NCBI RefSeq assembly: GCF_030272615.1
Contig: NW_026729299.1
Span: 1-64,000 of the forward strand
Source of the DNA: Cryptomeria japonica
Lineage: Eukaryota; Streptophyta; Pinopsida; Cupressales; Cupressaceae
Length of the DNA stretch: 64,000 nt
Reading direction: 5' to 3'
Below are positions 33,342 to 46,828 of the stretch, one piece after another (position 1 is the first letter of the stretch; every line of letters starts with the position of its first letter). The notes beneath the pieces were generated by a model that saw only the letters and a program-made list of their open reading frames with translations, was not told the origin of the DNA and searched no databases. Both the position numbers and the translations under genes were made by a program.

Positions 33342-34036
33342 TGTTAATTTTAAGCAATCAGATGTTAATTTAAGCAATTAGATTATAATTAAACTATGAA
33401 TAAACAATAACAACAATAAAGCACATGACAAAAAACACCAATACCCTGGGAAAAACTCCCTCTTGGAGGTGAAAAACCCAACCTTAAATATAATATGTAT
33501 TGTCTCAAATGTAGGCAATTACAATATGGCGAACTTATCTCAGATTGCTTTCCAAACAACAAGTTAGCGGAGCAATGATGGATGCAACTCTAATCAACAA
33601 CATATGACTAAAGGAGATCAACAACAGATGTCTGAGATAGGCTGGAGCAGAATCACATAGGGAGAGCCTTCAAGTTCGCACAAGGAGAGCCTTCAACTTC
33701 GCCTATCAATATCCTTAAGTAATTTCACACAAGGAGAGTTGGCTGATATAGAAGAGGAAATTATATCCGTGGTATATGATTGTAGAATGACTCGATTTGT
33801 TGATAGTTTTATGTCAACCATTTGGCCCCAATTACCACTAAGTCGGCTTGCATGTTTATCTAAATTATATTACATTGTCATAATACATTCCTCACGTTAC
33901 ATTTGGGTCTAGCTCAATAATTATATTTAATTTCCTTCCATGCTACCTCACGTTACACATTTGGGTCTAGCCCAATAATCACATTTGATTGCTTTGCTTG
34001 TTACATGCTTGGGTCCATCTTAATAATGCATTTACA
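33342..34036 (-). repeat. 5' LTR of the Copia element
   Basis: Copy of 1124-1818 with the same lost outer end and the same 21-bp inner duplication; these lesions therefore predate the 32-kb duplication. Confidence 0.85.
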
Positions 34037-34482
34037 CAGTGATCAACGAATTATATTCCTATCAGCAACAACCTTCTCCTAAGGTCAGCGGACATCATTC
34101 CACAGTCAACGAAGATATACTTAAGGACAGTGAAGATACTGTCAAGAACAACAAAGTCATCCCTAATGACAACGACTTCATTCTAGGGTCAACAAACTTG
34201 AAAGACACAGAATATTCTCCTTGATTTGCAAGTTGTGTTCCAGATAAGTTCTTATTGTGTTATTCTACTATGCTTACCCTGCTGTTCTGAATACTTCAAG
34301 TGTTGAAGTATAGTTGTAAAGTCTCATACTGATTTGTCTAATAAAGATCTGGATTTAGTTGCTAGGTTTTTCATCTCCAAGAGGGAGGTGTTTTTTAGGG
34401 TATTTTGGTGTTCTTTGTGTTCAAGGATTTGATTCTCTAATTTTGCTATCTATATTTATCAGTCTGATCCTAAAATTTAACA
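34037..34482 (+). repeat. Truncated LTR relic, second copy
   Basis: Equivalent of 1819-2264; I saw no differences. Confidence 0.55.
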
Positions 34483-35500
34483 AAGAAGGATTCAATGACT
34501 ATTATAGCCTAGAAGAAGCTAAGGAAGCCAATAAATTGACATTGTTCCAATTGGATAAGAAGCATCATGATAAGGTAATAGAATAGGCAAAGCAATCCAT
34601 TTAGCAATAGATATAGGAAGACGTGGCATGTTTTACTAAACAAGATGTTAGGATATTAAAGGATCAGGCTGCCATGGCTAGAGAGAAAGATTTGGTAGTT
34701 AAGTTAAAGTAGCCATATGTGAATAAACTTTCAGAGGACTAGAATTAGAAGGATGGTCCCTTACTTATACATGTCCAATTAAATGATCATAAGGTTAAGT
34801 ATGTAATGATTTATCTTGGAGTGGACCTCAATATCATACCCTCTGCAACATGGGAAAAATTAGGCAGATTGAAACTAGTTAAAACACCCATGAATGTTTG
34901 TTTAGCTAATGGCTTTGGAATGAAAACTTTAGGCACATGGAAGAATGTAGAGGTTAATATCAAAGGAATCAAACAATGTGTTGACTTTGAGGTGGTGGAA
35001 CCTTTTAACACATTCCAGGCTCTACTAGGCCTGAGATTGTTTGTAAAATCAAATGGTATTGTAGACTGCCAAAAAGAGGATATCTCATAATTTGTTGATG
35101 ACACCATAATAATTAGAATCCCTTTAGCTAACCTGGAGGATACAAGCTATATTGAGGAAATCGCGCAAGACTAGGCTAGAGAGTATGTTAAGAATCTCTA
35201 TACTAACTCTAGCCTTTTGGATGAACAAGAGGAGGAAAATTTGAATATTGAAGGAGAATTGGAGCTCAAGAGCGAAATTGATAGCATTGATAGTGATGAA
35301 ATATTAGAAGCATGTATGCAATGCAAACCTGAAGTCACTTCCTAGAGAGTCTATAGATTTCAGAGAGCATTCTTAATTTAAACTAGACCAAACTCAAGGC
35401 ATAGAAGAAACTAGAAGAAGGTCAAAATTATATTAAAACAAAGAAGCATATACAAATAAACTAAATCCCAACACACAAGACTGTGGTGATTTTAGGTGAC
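34483..35500 (+). pseudogene. Gypsy retropepsin fragment, second copy
   Basis: Equivalent of 2265-3282, with the same YLG in place of the catalytic triad (protease segment 34806-35090) and the same internal stops. Confidence 0.75.
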
Positions 35501-36579
35501 TATAATGTGCCTTAGGCATCTTAGACTTGAGCGAAGGTTGGCTTACTATTAGGGTCTCGTAGGTCAACAGTGTGGTTTGGGGACCCAATCAAGGGTTGTG
35601 AAACTCAACAGGGAGCTTTTTGGGCCTTTTAGATTGGAGTTCTGGGGTTGAATCCATGGTTAAAATTGAAATATTAAAGTTGTCTTATGTGAATAGTAAC
35701 ATAGAAACATAAGATGAATAGTAAAAAGTGTCCCCCATCCTAGTAACTTGAGTTGTTTTTTAAAAGGGGGCCAAGTTCACAATGAGAAATTAGACCCTCA
35801 AAGATATTTTATGATTTTAAGGCCAAATAGTAGCCCCAAAATAAATAAAAAGACATTTTGTTTATTACTTGGATTTATTCTTACCTCTCCAATTTCAAAT
35901 CAAAAGTTTGCATGAGGGTTTCAATAGCTTTGGGCTTCTAGGAACGCCAACTTCTGGAAGATTTGGGAGATTTGGACGAAAACCCATATCTTAGGGTATC
36001 GATTTCCATCAGAATACAACTTCAATGTACATATGACAACCTTCTTTGAGGATTTATGAGCAGATCTATCAGTTTGAGGGTAGATTTTCTACAATTGGTT
36101 GCAGGGTAGACCTTCTAGAGGTCATTACTATCTAAATCCAACTCTATTTTAGTTAGCCACTACATTTTGGGATGAAGGATTTCAAACCCTAGAGTCTATT
36201 TAGGGTTTTACCATTATTTGGAGCTGATTTCTATATTTTTATTGGCTGGACTTTTACATTAGACCTATGAGCACATGTTAATGGTATGTTCATTGCTCTT
36301 TTAAGCAAAAAAGAAAGTTCTTGTTTATCTTCCTTATGTGTTATGCATTTTATTATTTTAAATCAACAATCTCTTTTACACAATATTCAAGAATCTTGCT
36401 TAAACTTCAAAACCAAACCAAACAAAAACAAAAACCAGTCAAACCCCATCCAAACATACACCGACCAAAGACTTAGCATCAAATAAGCATTGCACAAAAC
36501 CTCTTAATTTGGATTAGATTGGGTGAAAATTGGATTGGGGATCTTTCAGTAGTATCAGAGCCATGATCTTGCCAACCTG

Positions 36580-39286
36580 TTGGGTAAAGATCAGTTCTTT
36601 TCACCTCAGTTTGGTTTGAGTTCATCTCCATCTACAAGGTCAATTAAGAGACCTCATGCCATGGCAACAAATGATGCAATTATGAACAACTATCATAAGT
36701 ATTGCCCCCTTCCTAAGAAGATATGTTACTTCCTTTCCTTCACACAATTTATGGGTATATCCGAAGATGATGATGATGAGTTGGTATCTATAAGTTCAAA
36801 TCACCACTGTAAGAGGAAATATTATTCAAATGAAGTATGCAGAAATCTACATGAAGAATTTGATAAGCATGCAAATCTGGTTCTTGAAGATAAAAGGATA
36901 GCATTGGGGAATGACTCACATGAGGCTTCATCATTTTTGCATGAAGATCCATAAGAAGACTTTATAGGAGAGATAAGCATGGCTCCCCTTGATGTATGGC
37001 GTGAGATTAGTATGGATAATAATGGTATGGATTCTTTAGGTGATCACAATGCATCTTCTAGTGTGATAGTTCATTCCTATGATGACAAAATTCCTACACA
37101 TGAAGAAAAACCGAAACATGGCACTCTAGATTTAGGAGTCAAACATGAAGTATATATTGTGGATTCAAGCCACAAAGGTTCTAACCTTGTACATCATAAC
37201 ATGGAAGATGTTAAAAGGACACAAGATATGTGTGATGGGTGGTTACAAAGAGCTAAGAAGGCAAAGATGCTTGCTGCCCAAGCAAGACAACATCTACAAG
37301 AGGCAAGGAACTATGCAATCGGCTAGATAATGCAAGGAAACAAAGGGAATCATACATTAGATCATTATTTCTTCCAAGAGAAGAATGTATACAAGTGGAG
37401 CATGCAAAGGAAGACCTTCTTGAGGTAAACAAACAAGAAGAACATGTTGTGTGTGAACAAGGGAAGGGGTATAATTTAGAAAGTTCAGAATGTTTATCTA
37501 GTTTGCATCATGAGGATCATGAGTTTCCTCTTTTAGAGAGTTCTTTCAAGGTTCAAAACTATGATGATAATGGACACGCACTTGGTGGACCAACCACTAC
37601 TATTATACCCATTTGTGTAGAAGGAGACATTATTGATTTTGTTTTCATTAAACATGCATTATCTACAATGAAAGAACAATTGCTAAGATCATATGAGGCA
37701 TTTTGTATCAGACAATTGACTATAGAGACTAAGAGATTCCCTAATAATAAGATCTTACAACTTGATAATGTTTGGTTTGTAATGAAAGATAGATCAACTT
37801 TAGCAGCTAGAAATTTATGTTACTTGCATCAGGTCACACCTCATAGGCCAACACTCATGGAGGAACCATCTTCCTTCAAAAAGATAAAAGAAAGAGCAAT
37901 AAAGACACCTTGGAAAGGTATGAGCATAATTTTGGTTCTTTGAGTCCGGACAACAATATTGTGACATCACATGGGCACAAATCCAAGAGGGATAGTGGTG
38001 ACAAGAAATGTAGCATGGTAGACATTAGTGAGTGGATTCACAAGAATGAGGTAAAGGTTGAAACTTCAAATTGCCAACAATCTAATTTTATATCAGCAGT
38101 TGAAGAAGGGCATGAATCAATTTGTGATAAATCGATGGCGCATGATAATGACTTGGCTTCAAGACATGAAATGCTACAAGTTTGGGATGCCAAGTGTATG
38201 CAAGTGTACTCTAATATTGAAGACTTACAAAGCACCGAAAGAAAGGGTGCAATCAATCTTGAATCCCCGATTAAGGACCGCAACACTATATCTCTATATA
38301 CCCATGAGTTAGCTGCCTATTTTCATGAAAAAGTAAGTGCTATGGGCTCTCCAATTAATGGGGTAAAAGATGCAAAGGTTAGACATAATATTTGTGATAA
38401 TGCATCCTATGAGAGGAGTGAATTTGTAAACTTAGGGACAATAACATTAAATCAGTTGCAAAGAATGGAAGAGGGTTGGCAAGTGAAGGCAAGGAATGCC
38501 CAATTGATGGCTCATCAAGCCAAGCTTCACCTTCAACAAGAGTTTGATTCACACGGCTCCATAAATGATGAGAAGCAAGAGTTGTCTAACATCCAAAATT
38601 CTAAGTTTTTAGTTGATATTGGCAATTTTAATAAGGTGTATCATGATTTAATGGGTTACATGTTTAGTGGATCAACCACTCATTCGTTGACTTTGGGTAT
38701 TAAGGGAGATAACTACAATACAACTATGGATTTATCACCTATTTCATATGCTTATGCAGCTGTTTATTGGTTGGGATGTGACATAATTTTCATGGATTCA
38801 TGGTTGACACATGGCTGTCCTACGTTGTTATACATTGTATTTCTAGATTTATCTAGGTCTACCTCAGTTTATGGGTTGGATTGGAGAGTGTGGAGACACA
38901 TTTACTCAATAGGTAAGGTGTATGAGATGGGTTTCTTTCTTATGCATGGTTATGCATACATCATTGAGTTCATTTTAGTTGCCGATCTAATTTATAACAA
39001 CAACTTTGAGGTGATAAATTTGATAGCTCATGAGGGGAGTTTTCAGTATATCATGCACCTTTGGACAACAAGCTATGAAAGCATCTATGAAGGCAAACTT
39101 GGAAGGTACAAAATAAAGGTGGGTCTCATGATGATGATTAACCATCTCCCATTTTTACATGGTTTCATTCATCTTGTTATGCAAGAGCATGTGATAAGAA
39201 TTAAAGAACCCCATTGCATGCAAGGTTGGGCATTGTGTCTTTGTTTCATAATTATATCATTCCTTGATCACACTTGGAAGACATAA
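36580..39286 (+). pseudogene. Unrecognised LARD ORF, first block, second copy
   Basis: Open segments 36580-36954, 36979-37326, 37395-37943 and 37910-39286 translate identically to those at 4362-7068. Confidence 0.5.
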
Positions 39287-39358
39287 TTGGTTAGGGAAGA
39301 AGACAACATGGAGCTTGAGTTTACCTATAGAAGTAAACAAATTGTGTTGAAGGCTGTT

Positions 39359-39686
39359 GGTGTTGGAAATAAGCCACACCCAGACCGACGATGGACTAGT
39401 CCAAGAGGGGCCAGTAGCTCAGTGGTAGAGCACTCCAACATCGTATGGAAGGTCCTAGGTTTGAGTCCTAGCTGGTCCATGTCTCAACATGGTATCAGTG
39501 CTAGGTCCAGGCTAGGAGCCCCAAGCACACGAGAGGTGTGGCTTAAGGAGGGGGTGTTGGTGTTGGAAATAAGCCACACCCGGATCGATGATGGACTGGT
39601 CCAAGAGGGGCCAATAGCTCAGTGGTAGAGCACTCCAACAACATATGGAAGGTCCTAGGTTCGAGTCCTAGCTGGTCCATGTCTCA
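39359..39686 (+). mobile_element. SINE-like dimer, second copy
   Basis: tRNA-like parts at 39408-39479 and 39608-39679 with the same A and B boxes; 200-bp period kept. Confidence 0.7.
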
Positions 39687-39687
39687 A

Positions 39688-41035
39688 GAAAGGCTACCAA
39701 TAATGATAACCCAAAAATTGTGGCAGCCAAGTGTACGCAAGCATATCTTGATGATGATAATACCAATTGGAGGTATGGGGATAAATCGGATTATAATTCC
39801 ATTTATGACAGCAACAATATATCTCCTTATACTCATAACATGAAAACTTTGGTACATGGTGCTAGTGGCGATATAATATCTTCATGTGATGATACTTCAT
39901 TCTTGGCAATGGGACTTAATAAAGGTATACATTCAAAAAACTCATTGGTACAAAGGAATTGCATCATGCTTTGGTAACTTTAGTAGTTATATCTTTAAAA
40001 CCAACCCTTGATGTAGCCAATATGCTTGATGAATCTAAAGGTATGAATACAAGGGAACAATTAAGTCCTCATTCGTTGACTTATAAGAACAGTGATTTAT
40101 CCTCCCCTTTTCATGATGTTGGCACTCCTAATCATTGGGAAATGAGTCATAATAATTCTATTATGGTGGGTATTCATGAAGAATGCTTTGGTCATGATAA
40201 GTCACATGGTATATCTCATTTTAGGAGTGGGTTTAGAAACTTTAGATCAACTGATATAACTCAGACCCAAATAATGAATGATGATTGGCTAGAAAGGGCA
40301 AGGCAAGCCATGTTATTGGCTCAACAAGCCAAGATCAATCTTCAACATGTTTGCGATTTTCACCTTTCATTTGATGATGAGAGACATGAGTTGCTTAATT
40401 CAAAGTTTCCATTTGAAGTATTTGCTCATTCTCTCAGTGATGATAGTGATTTTGTTGATTTTTTTCTTAGTGGGCCAGCCACTCAAGAGCTGTTTGTGTT
40501 GAGCAGTGTTGGCATACATACTTCACTTTTGAGTTTGTCACCTATTTCACTTGATATGGCAGTGATATCTTTGTTGATTGGTGACTTCATATTCTTCGAT
40601 TCCTTATGGACTAGTGACTGTCCTAGTTGGAATCATATGGCATATCCAGACTTTTCATTGTCTACATCAGTTTCCCAGTGGTATGAGAGTGTTTGGAGAT
40701 ATACCTTCGGGATAGAGTTGGAGTGTGTGGTTATTTTTGTTGATTGGCATTGGTTTGTTGACAGGTTTGATATCTCATGTATTGTTGATCAAAGTTATGA
40801 TAGCGAAGTTGAGTGGCCATTTATGTTGGTTCATTGGCATGTGGGGGTTCGCTTTCACATTGTTTTGGTATTCTACATGCTTGTATGGTTACTTCATGGT
40901 GATCATTTGATATTCCCCTACTTCATCTTCTACAACAAATTTTTCATTTTGGTATGGGATCTAGATATTGATTTGCTTGGTACATTATTCCATATGGATT
41001 CCAATATGTTGCTTCATGTGGTTTGTGGTGCTTGA
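39688..41035 (+). pseudogene. Unrecognised LARD ORF, second block, second copy
   Basis: Open segments 39720-39977 and 39959-41035, identical in translation to 7502-8817. Confidence 0.45.
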
Positions 41036-42159
41036 GTATTTTAATTAGAGTGGAGAAACGAGTTGTTTGGTGTTTGCTTGAGGGCAAGCAATCTCAGGAA
41101 GGGAGGACTATAATGTCCCTTCCTTAGGCATCTTAAACTTGAGCTGAGGTTGGCCTACTATTAGGGGTCCTGTAGGTCAGAAGTGTGGTTTGGGGACCCA
41201 ATTAGGGATTGTGGAACTCAGTAGGGAGCTTTTTGGGCCTTTTAGATTGGAGTTTTGGGGTTGAATCCATGGTTAAAATTGAAATATTAAAGTTGGCCCT
41301 ATGTGAATAGTAATAGAGAAACATAAGATGAATAGTAAAAAGTGCCCCCCATCCTAGTAACTTCAGTTGTTTTTTAAAAGGGGGCCAAGTTCACAATGAG
41401 AAATTAGACCCTCAAGGATATTTTATGATTTTAAGGCCAAATAGTAACCCCAAAATAGATGAAAAGGCATTTTGTCTATTATTTGGATTCATTCTTACCT
41501 CTCCAATCTCAAATCAACAGCTTGCATGAGGGTTTCAACAGTTTTGGGCTTCTAGGAACGCCAACTTCTAGAAGATATGAGCGATTTGGATGAAAACCCA
41601 TCTCTCAGGGTATCAATTTCCATCAAAATACGACTTCAGTGTACATATGGCAGCCTTCTTTGAGGATTTATGAGCAAATCAATCAGTTTGAGGGCATATT
41701 TTCTACAATTGGTTGCAGGGCGAACCTTCTAGAGGCCATTACTATCTATTTCCAACTCTATTTTAGTCAGCTGCTACATTTTGGGATGAAAGATTTCAAA
41801 CCTTAGAGTCTGTTTAGGCTTTTACCATTATTTGGAGTTGATTTCTATATTTTTATTGGCTGGAATTTTACATCAAACCTATGAGCACATGTTAATGGTA
41901 TGTTCATTGCTCTTTTAAGCAAAAATGAAAGTCCTCGTTTATCTTCCTTATGTGTTATGCATTTTGTTATGTTAAATCAACAATCTCTTTTACAAAATAT
42001 TCAAGAATCTTGCTCAAACTTCAAAACCAAACCAAACAAAAACAAAAACCAATCAAACCCCATCCAAACATACATTGGCCAAAGACTTATCAACAAATAA
42101 ACATTGTACAAAACCTCCTAATTTGGATCATATTGGGTGAAGATTGGATCAAAGGAGCA

Positions 42160-42406
42160 TGTTGACATAACTTACACTTTTGTAACATAATGTAATATAT
42201 TGTAACATTAGTGTATGTGAAATGCTAAGAAAAGTAGGTGACAACGACAAAAAATACTAGTTGTAGCAGGTAATGGGCAAAATATGATGAGAAAGTGTAG
42301 GTAATGACTATAGGAACTAAGGAAACCACATAAAATCATGTATAAAAAGACTATGCTATCACCTTAACCCTTGTGTTTCTCAACTCACATTGCTATCCAA
42401 AGCTTG
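42160..42406 (+). repeat. Possible LTR fragment, second copy
   Basis: Equivalent of 9942-10188, with TATAAAAAG near 42340. Confidence 0.3.
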
Positions 42407-43268
42407 CTACATTCCCATGATAAGAAATGTGCACTTACTTACTAATGTCTTGAGAGATTTGTATTTAGAGTTAACAAAGCAGTAAACACTGACCTGGCGT
42501 GCCCAATGAGAAAGTGATGCCCTGAGCGAAGCTGCAAAACGAGTAGCATCGTTTTGCATATTCCCAATGTCAACAACCACACCATCATATCTGTCTTCCT
42601 GGGCTTTGAGCACTTCACATATTTCGTACAAAACAGTGTCAACATCATTAGTGGTAGCCGAAACCTCGTTTGTTGGGAATGCCATTGTGCAGTGTAAACA
42701 CCACCCGCCAAAAAAATATTCAATAACTAGCGATGCAAATTGAATTTGGCTTCTGAGTACCCCTGCGAGCAGGATTGAATTTGGCTTCTTCCTATTTCCA
42801 AATCGTGTGCAAAACAGATTGAATTAAATCAGCGCCAGTGCAATAATAGTATGTGGTAGAGTTTATATATATATATAAAATCGTGGCAACAACTAGAGAA
42901 AGTTTCTGGGATTTCAGACGAATGCTTCGGCGCGGGTAACAACTAACTACCGCTACCCTTCCTTACAGCGTAACCGTAGCAATAATGGAATTGGATACCT
43001 GAAAAACTTATCAGAAATTCGCAGAAAGGCTATTGAAACTTCTTGTTAGTGAACAAGTAAGCGCGCTAGGTACTACGTTTCAATAATAACAATAAGAAAA
43101 CAGAAAAGCGCGTGACTAAATATTCGAAGGCTGAAACAGTGATAACGAAGCAGTAAGCGTTTAACCTTGCCACGCAGGTTTCGATTGCGACTCTCCGTAT
43201 TTTATTGACATTCCATATATGCTACGACTATTTGTTCGCGTTGACCCTTTCTGAAAACAAATAAATAC
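42407..43268 (-). pseudogene. Nudix fragment A, second copy
   Basis: Exon 1 at 42494-42685 with intact donor; W-box core at 43241-43246. No difference from the first copy was noticed. Confidence 0.8.
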
Positions 43269-44458
43269 TCTGTAACAAGTATTGCATGGAAACAATCGGA
43301 TGTTAAACTTTGTTGGACACTCTATCCTAAGCTTCACCTAAAGTACAGTCACTTGGAGAGGAGACACTTACTAAAGCAGTAATTTCAAACAAAGAATTCA
43401 CATATTATGCTAGACCACCCATAGATGGTGAGAGAGCATCATTTGATGCTTTAAGATAAAATATTTTGTTGAATTATATAAGAAATAAGTGCAATATATT
43501 ATTATTTGTATGATTGCAACTTTTTTGTTATATATTAGCGAGTGTTCAATTAGCTAACACCACTTGTGGAACAAAGAGTAGGTTTCATTCACCATGGGAA
43601 AGTATGCTTAAAGTTAGGATTTCATGTTTTATGTCTAGTGAATCCAAGTATAAATTGTATTGATTTAATATTATAATACGTTGTGTTTATGGGGCCAAAT
43701 GGAAATGGGCACCCTGACTGGAAGGAATCTTGAGATTCTTTGGGCATGACAAAAATAAATCATGTCACTTGAAAATTGTAGTATGGTATGTAAGATCATC
43801 TTTTCTTTGTGAGATGTTTAAGAGTTTTTATGAGATTGTAAGATGTATAAGAAAAATTATGATTGTAATTCCAATGGCGAAGAAACCAAAACAAAAGGAC
43901 ATGATCGATGTCGTTTAAAGGAAACACAAAGTCCTACCAAAACTCTTGAGCATGCTACAACACATCCGTTGATTATAAATATTACAAATACTCTAAACTC
44001 TACAACATTCACATCCTCTTGATCACTTCATCATCTTCATCAACTAATACCTAATGCCTGAAATCATTACAAAAGCCTGAATATATAGAAGTCTTTTGAA
44101 TTTAGAGATTATATAGATGATTCTACAATCAAGACCGACTTGATCATATATTTAATATTTTTTTATTTTAACTTTATTTTGTTCCTTCTAGAATATTTTT
44201 CTATTAACAAGATTTTGTGTATATATTTTGTCTTTCTCATTTAATGGCTACATTTCATTAGTGAGAGAAATTAAATCTTTCAACAAAAAATATAAATGAG
44301 GACAACTAGGATTGAAATTTCGAGTGAAAAAATGAAAGATAGATGATGTGATGTAATGGGAAAATCTGGGGATAAAGGAAGCAACAATGAATGGTGTGGT
44401 GGAAAAAAATGGGGACAAGGAAACCTCAAATCTCTTTTAGAATATTTATTTTTATTTT
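43269..44458. other. Spacer between divergent Nudix copies, second copy
   Basis: Equivalent of 11051-12240. Nothing recognisable beyond chance ORFs (43730-43918, 44280-44483). Confidence 0.5.
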
Positions 44459-45211
44459 TGTTAAAAAAGGTCAACGTGAACAAATAGTCGTCGTATATTG
44501 AAAGTTAATAAAATACGAAGGTCGCGAGCGGAACGAACTGGGAGAGTCCCAAGAAGCTGCGCGGTAGGGTTAAACGCTTACTGCTTCATTAATCAGTGTA
44601 TCGGAATCTGAATTTGCTTTGCCTTCAGCCTTTGAATTTTTTATTGTGAGATGGTCACGCGCTTCTCTGTATTATTATTACTAAGACGTAGCAGCATAGT
44701 TGTTCATTACCAAGAAGTTTCGATAGCATACTTGTCCCTAGCGCAGCATACTACTTCATCAACAAGAAGTTTCGATAGCCCCTCTGCGAATTTACGAAGA
44801 AAGCTAATAAATCATTTGCGTGTCCGTAGAATTTTTTAAGATAAAGTTTTTCCCTATTTGTCGTTGCTTTGCATACAAGTTTTCAGTTTTCCTTTTTGGT
44901 TTGTGTAACGCTTACGTTGTAAGGAAGGGCAGCGGTAGTTGGTTGTTAACAGCGCAGAAGAATTCGTCTGAAATCCCAGAAACCTCCTCTCATTGTTGCC
45001 AATAATATATATATATACACTTCCCCCCTCTACAACATATTACTATTGCACTACTAATTTAATTTAGTCTGTTAGGAAGTAGCCAAATTCAATCTTGCTC
45101 ACAGAGCTACTCAGAAGGTTAGCATCTCTTCCTGCACCACTATGGTTCCTTTTCATTTCATTGTGCTAGGTATTGAACTATTTTTTGGCAGGTCGCTGCT
45201 TACACTGCACA
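44459..45211 (+). promoter_or_regulatory. Promoter and leader of Nudix gene B, second copy
   Basis: Same conserved blocks as 12241-12993; W-box core in reverse at 44469-44474; leader intron acceptor ending about 45191. Both gene copies thus keep a full upstream region and could both be expressed. Confidence 0.55.
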
Positions 45212-46828
45212 ATGGCATTCCCAACGAACGAGGTTTCGGCTACCACTAATGATGTTGAAACAGTTTTGAACGAAATATGTGAAGTGCTCAAAGCCCATGA
45301 AGATAGATATGATGGTGTAATTGTTGACACAGAGAATATGCAGAACGATGCTTGTCGTTTTGCAGCTTCACTGAAGGCATCACTTTCTCAATGGGCACGC
45401 CAGGTCAGGGCTTACTGCTTTGTTAACTCTAAATACATATCCCTCAAGACAATAATAAATAGTACCCTCAATTCATCATACTTGTTGGGTATATAGGGAA
45501 AGAAGGTGGTGTGGATTAAAGTTCCCAAGGAACAGGCGAAACTAGTACCCGTTGCGATTGAGGTCAGTTTTTCAAAACATCGCTGCTACCATCGACGTTT
45601 TTTTCCCTCCAACCCATTTGGCTAGGCTTCAATACTGATTGGTGGATTACAGGTGGGATTTGGGTACCACCACGCAGAGCCTTCATATGTGATGTTAGTG
45701 CATTGGATCCCTCAAACTCCCCCCACCATCCCTGATAATGCTTCACATCAAGCGGGAGTTGCAGCTTTTGTATTCAACGAGGAGGGAGAGGTAAAGATGT
45801 AATCCAGTTCTTATATATTGTAGTTACTCTGCTTAATATTCTCCTCCTGTCCGTAGCAATGTAACTGTGAAGTGTGAAAAGACATTCACTATTTTGAGTG
45901 GTTGTTCGTTTGAAGAGGTTTTTTTTTCCTTACATAAATTATCGTGACAATGGCAATATAGGTTCTAGTAGTTCAAGAAAAGTGTGGCCCTTACAAAGAT
46001 TCCGGGTTGTGGAAGATGCCAACAGGAAGAATTAACCAGGTATCAGGTTTAAATTTCCACATCAAACTAAATTCAAGACCCTGCAGTTTTTACATGAAAT
46101 TACAAGACGATACCTAATGTACTTATCGGCAATTTGTTTCTGATAGGGGGAAGGCATTAAGGAAGGGGCCGTAAGAGAAGTTCAGGAAGAAACAGGGGTA
46201 AATGCCACTTACCTCACCTTTTTCCTCTGAATCAGGATTTTTACCTTATGTTCAATATAATTTCCGACATTTTTTTTTGATAATTTATGTATTTTCATGT
46301 ACTCTTACAGATTAATACAGAATTTGTACAAGTGGTTGGGTTCAGGTAAGCAAAACTTTAATCATTAGAAAAAATTGTAACTTGTTTCATAGTTTGTACG
46401 AAGAAGGATAAGTTTGATCTAGCTCTCTAATAGTTGTGATTGAACTGCAGGGATGGTCACAATGCCCCTTTCGGAAAATCCGATCTGCTCTTCGTGTGTA
46501 TGTTGAGATCTCTTTCTTCTAATATTGTTGTGCAAGATACCGAAATTTCAGTAGCCAAGGTACGTGTTTAAACATTATTTCAATATCGTTCAGTTGGATA
46601 ACTTCAATATCGTTTAAGTGGGGCTTAAATTTGTTTTATTTTCAGTGGATGGCAATAGAAGAATTTGCATCTCAACCTAAAAATCAGCAAAGCAAACTCC
46701 TAAAAGATATGATCGGCGTGTGTGTTGCCAACGTCAACGGACAATGTGAAGGATTTTCAGGCATTGGGATATCGTCCAACTCGCGCAAACCCTCTGCTTT
46801 CTTCTGCACTGCCCTTAATTCTGAGTAA
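45212..46828 (+). CDS. Nudix hydrolase gene B, second copy
   Basis: Exons 45212-45403, 45497-45562, 45653-45790, 45962-46039, 46147-46197, 46311-46345, 46451-46559 and 46646-46828. I found no base difference from the first copy in exons, so the 283-residue products should be identical, including the complete Nudix box at 154-176 and Gly at 90. If the duplication is real, dosage of this enzyme is doubled; if it is an assembly artefact, this is the same gene or its allele. Confidence 0.88.

Larger units (their letters stand above)
28154..34036 (-). mobile_element. Copia element with RT deletion, spans the unit junction
   Basis: Minus strand: 5' LTR 34036-33342, primer site 33341-33321, gag-protease-integrase-partial RT-RNase H (33258-30195), long 3' leader (30194-28892), purine tract (CCTAGCTAAGAGGGAG read on minus) and 3' LTR (28891-28154). 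Several disabling breaks are present. This is the only complete view of the element; the left window edge and right window edge cut its neighbours. Because it crosses 32218/32219 without a flaw, the apparent boundary is not a breakpoint scar. Confidence 0.9.
35501..42159 (+). mobile_element. LARD-like element, second copy
   Basis: 5' LTR 35501-36548, primer site 36550-36567, purine tract 41096-41107, 3' LTR 41109-42159. All ORF breaks match the first copy, so they were fixed before duplication. Confidence 0.8.
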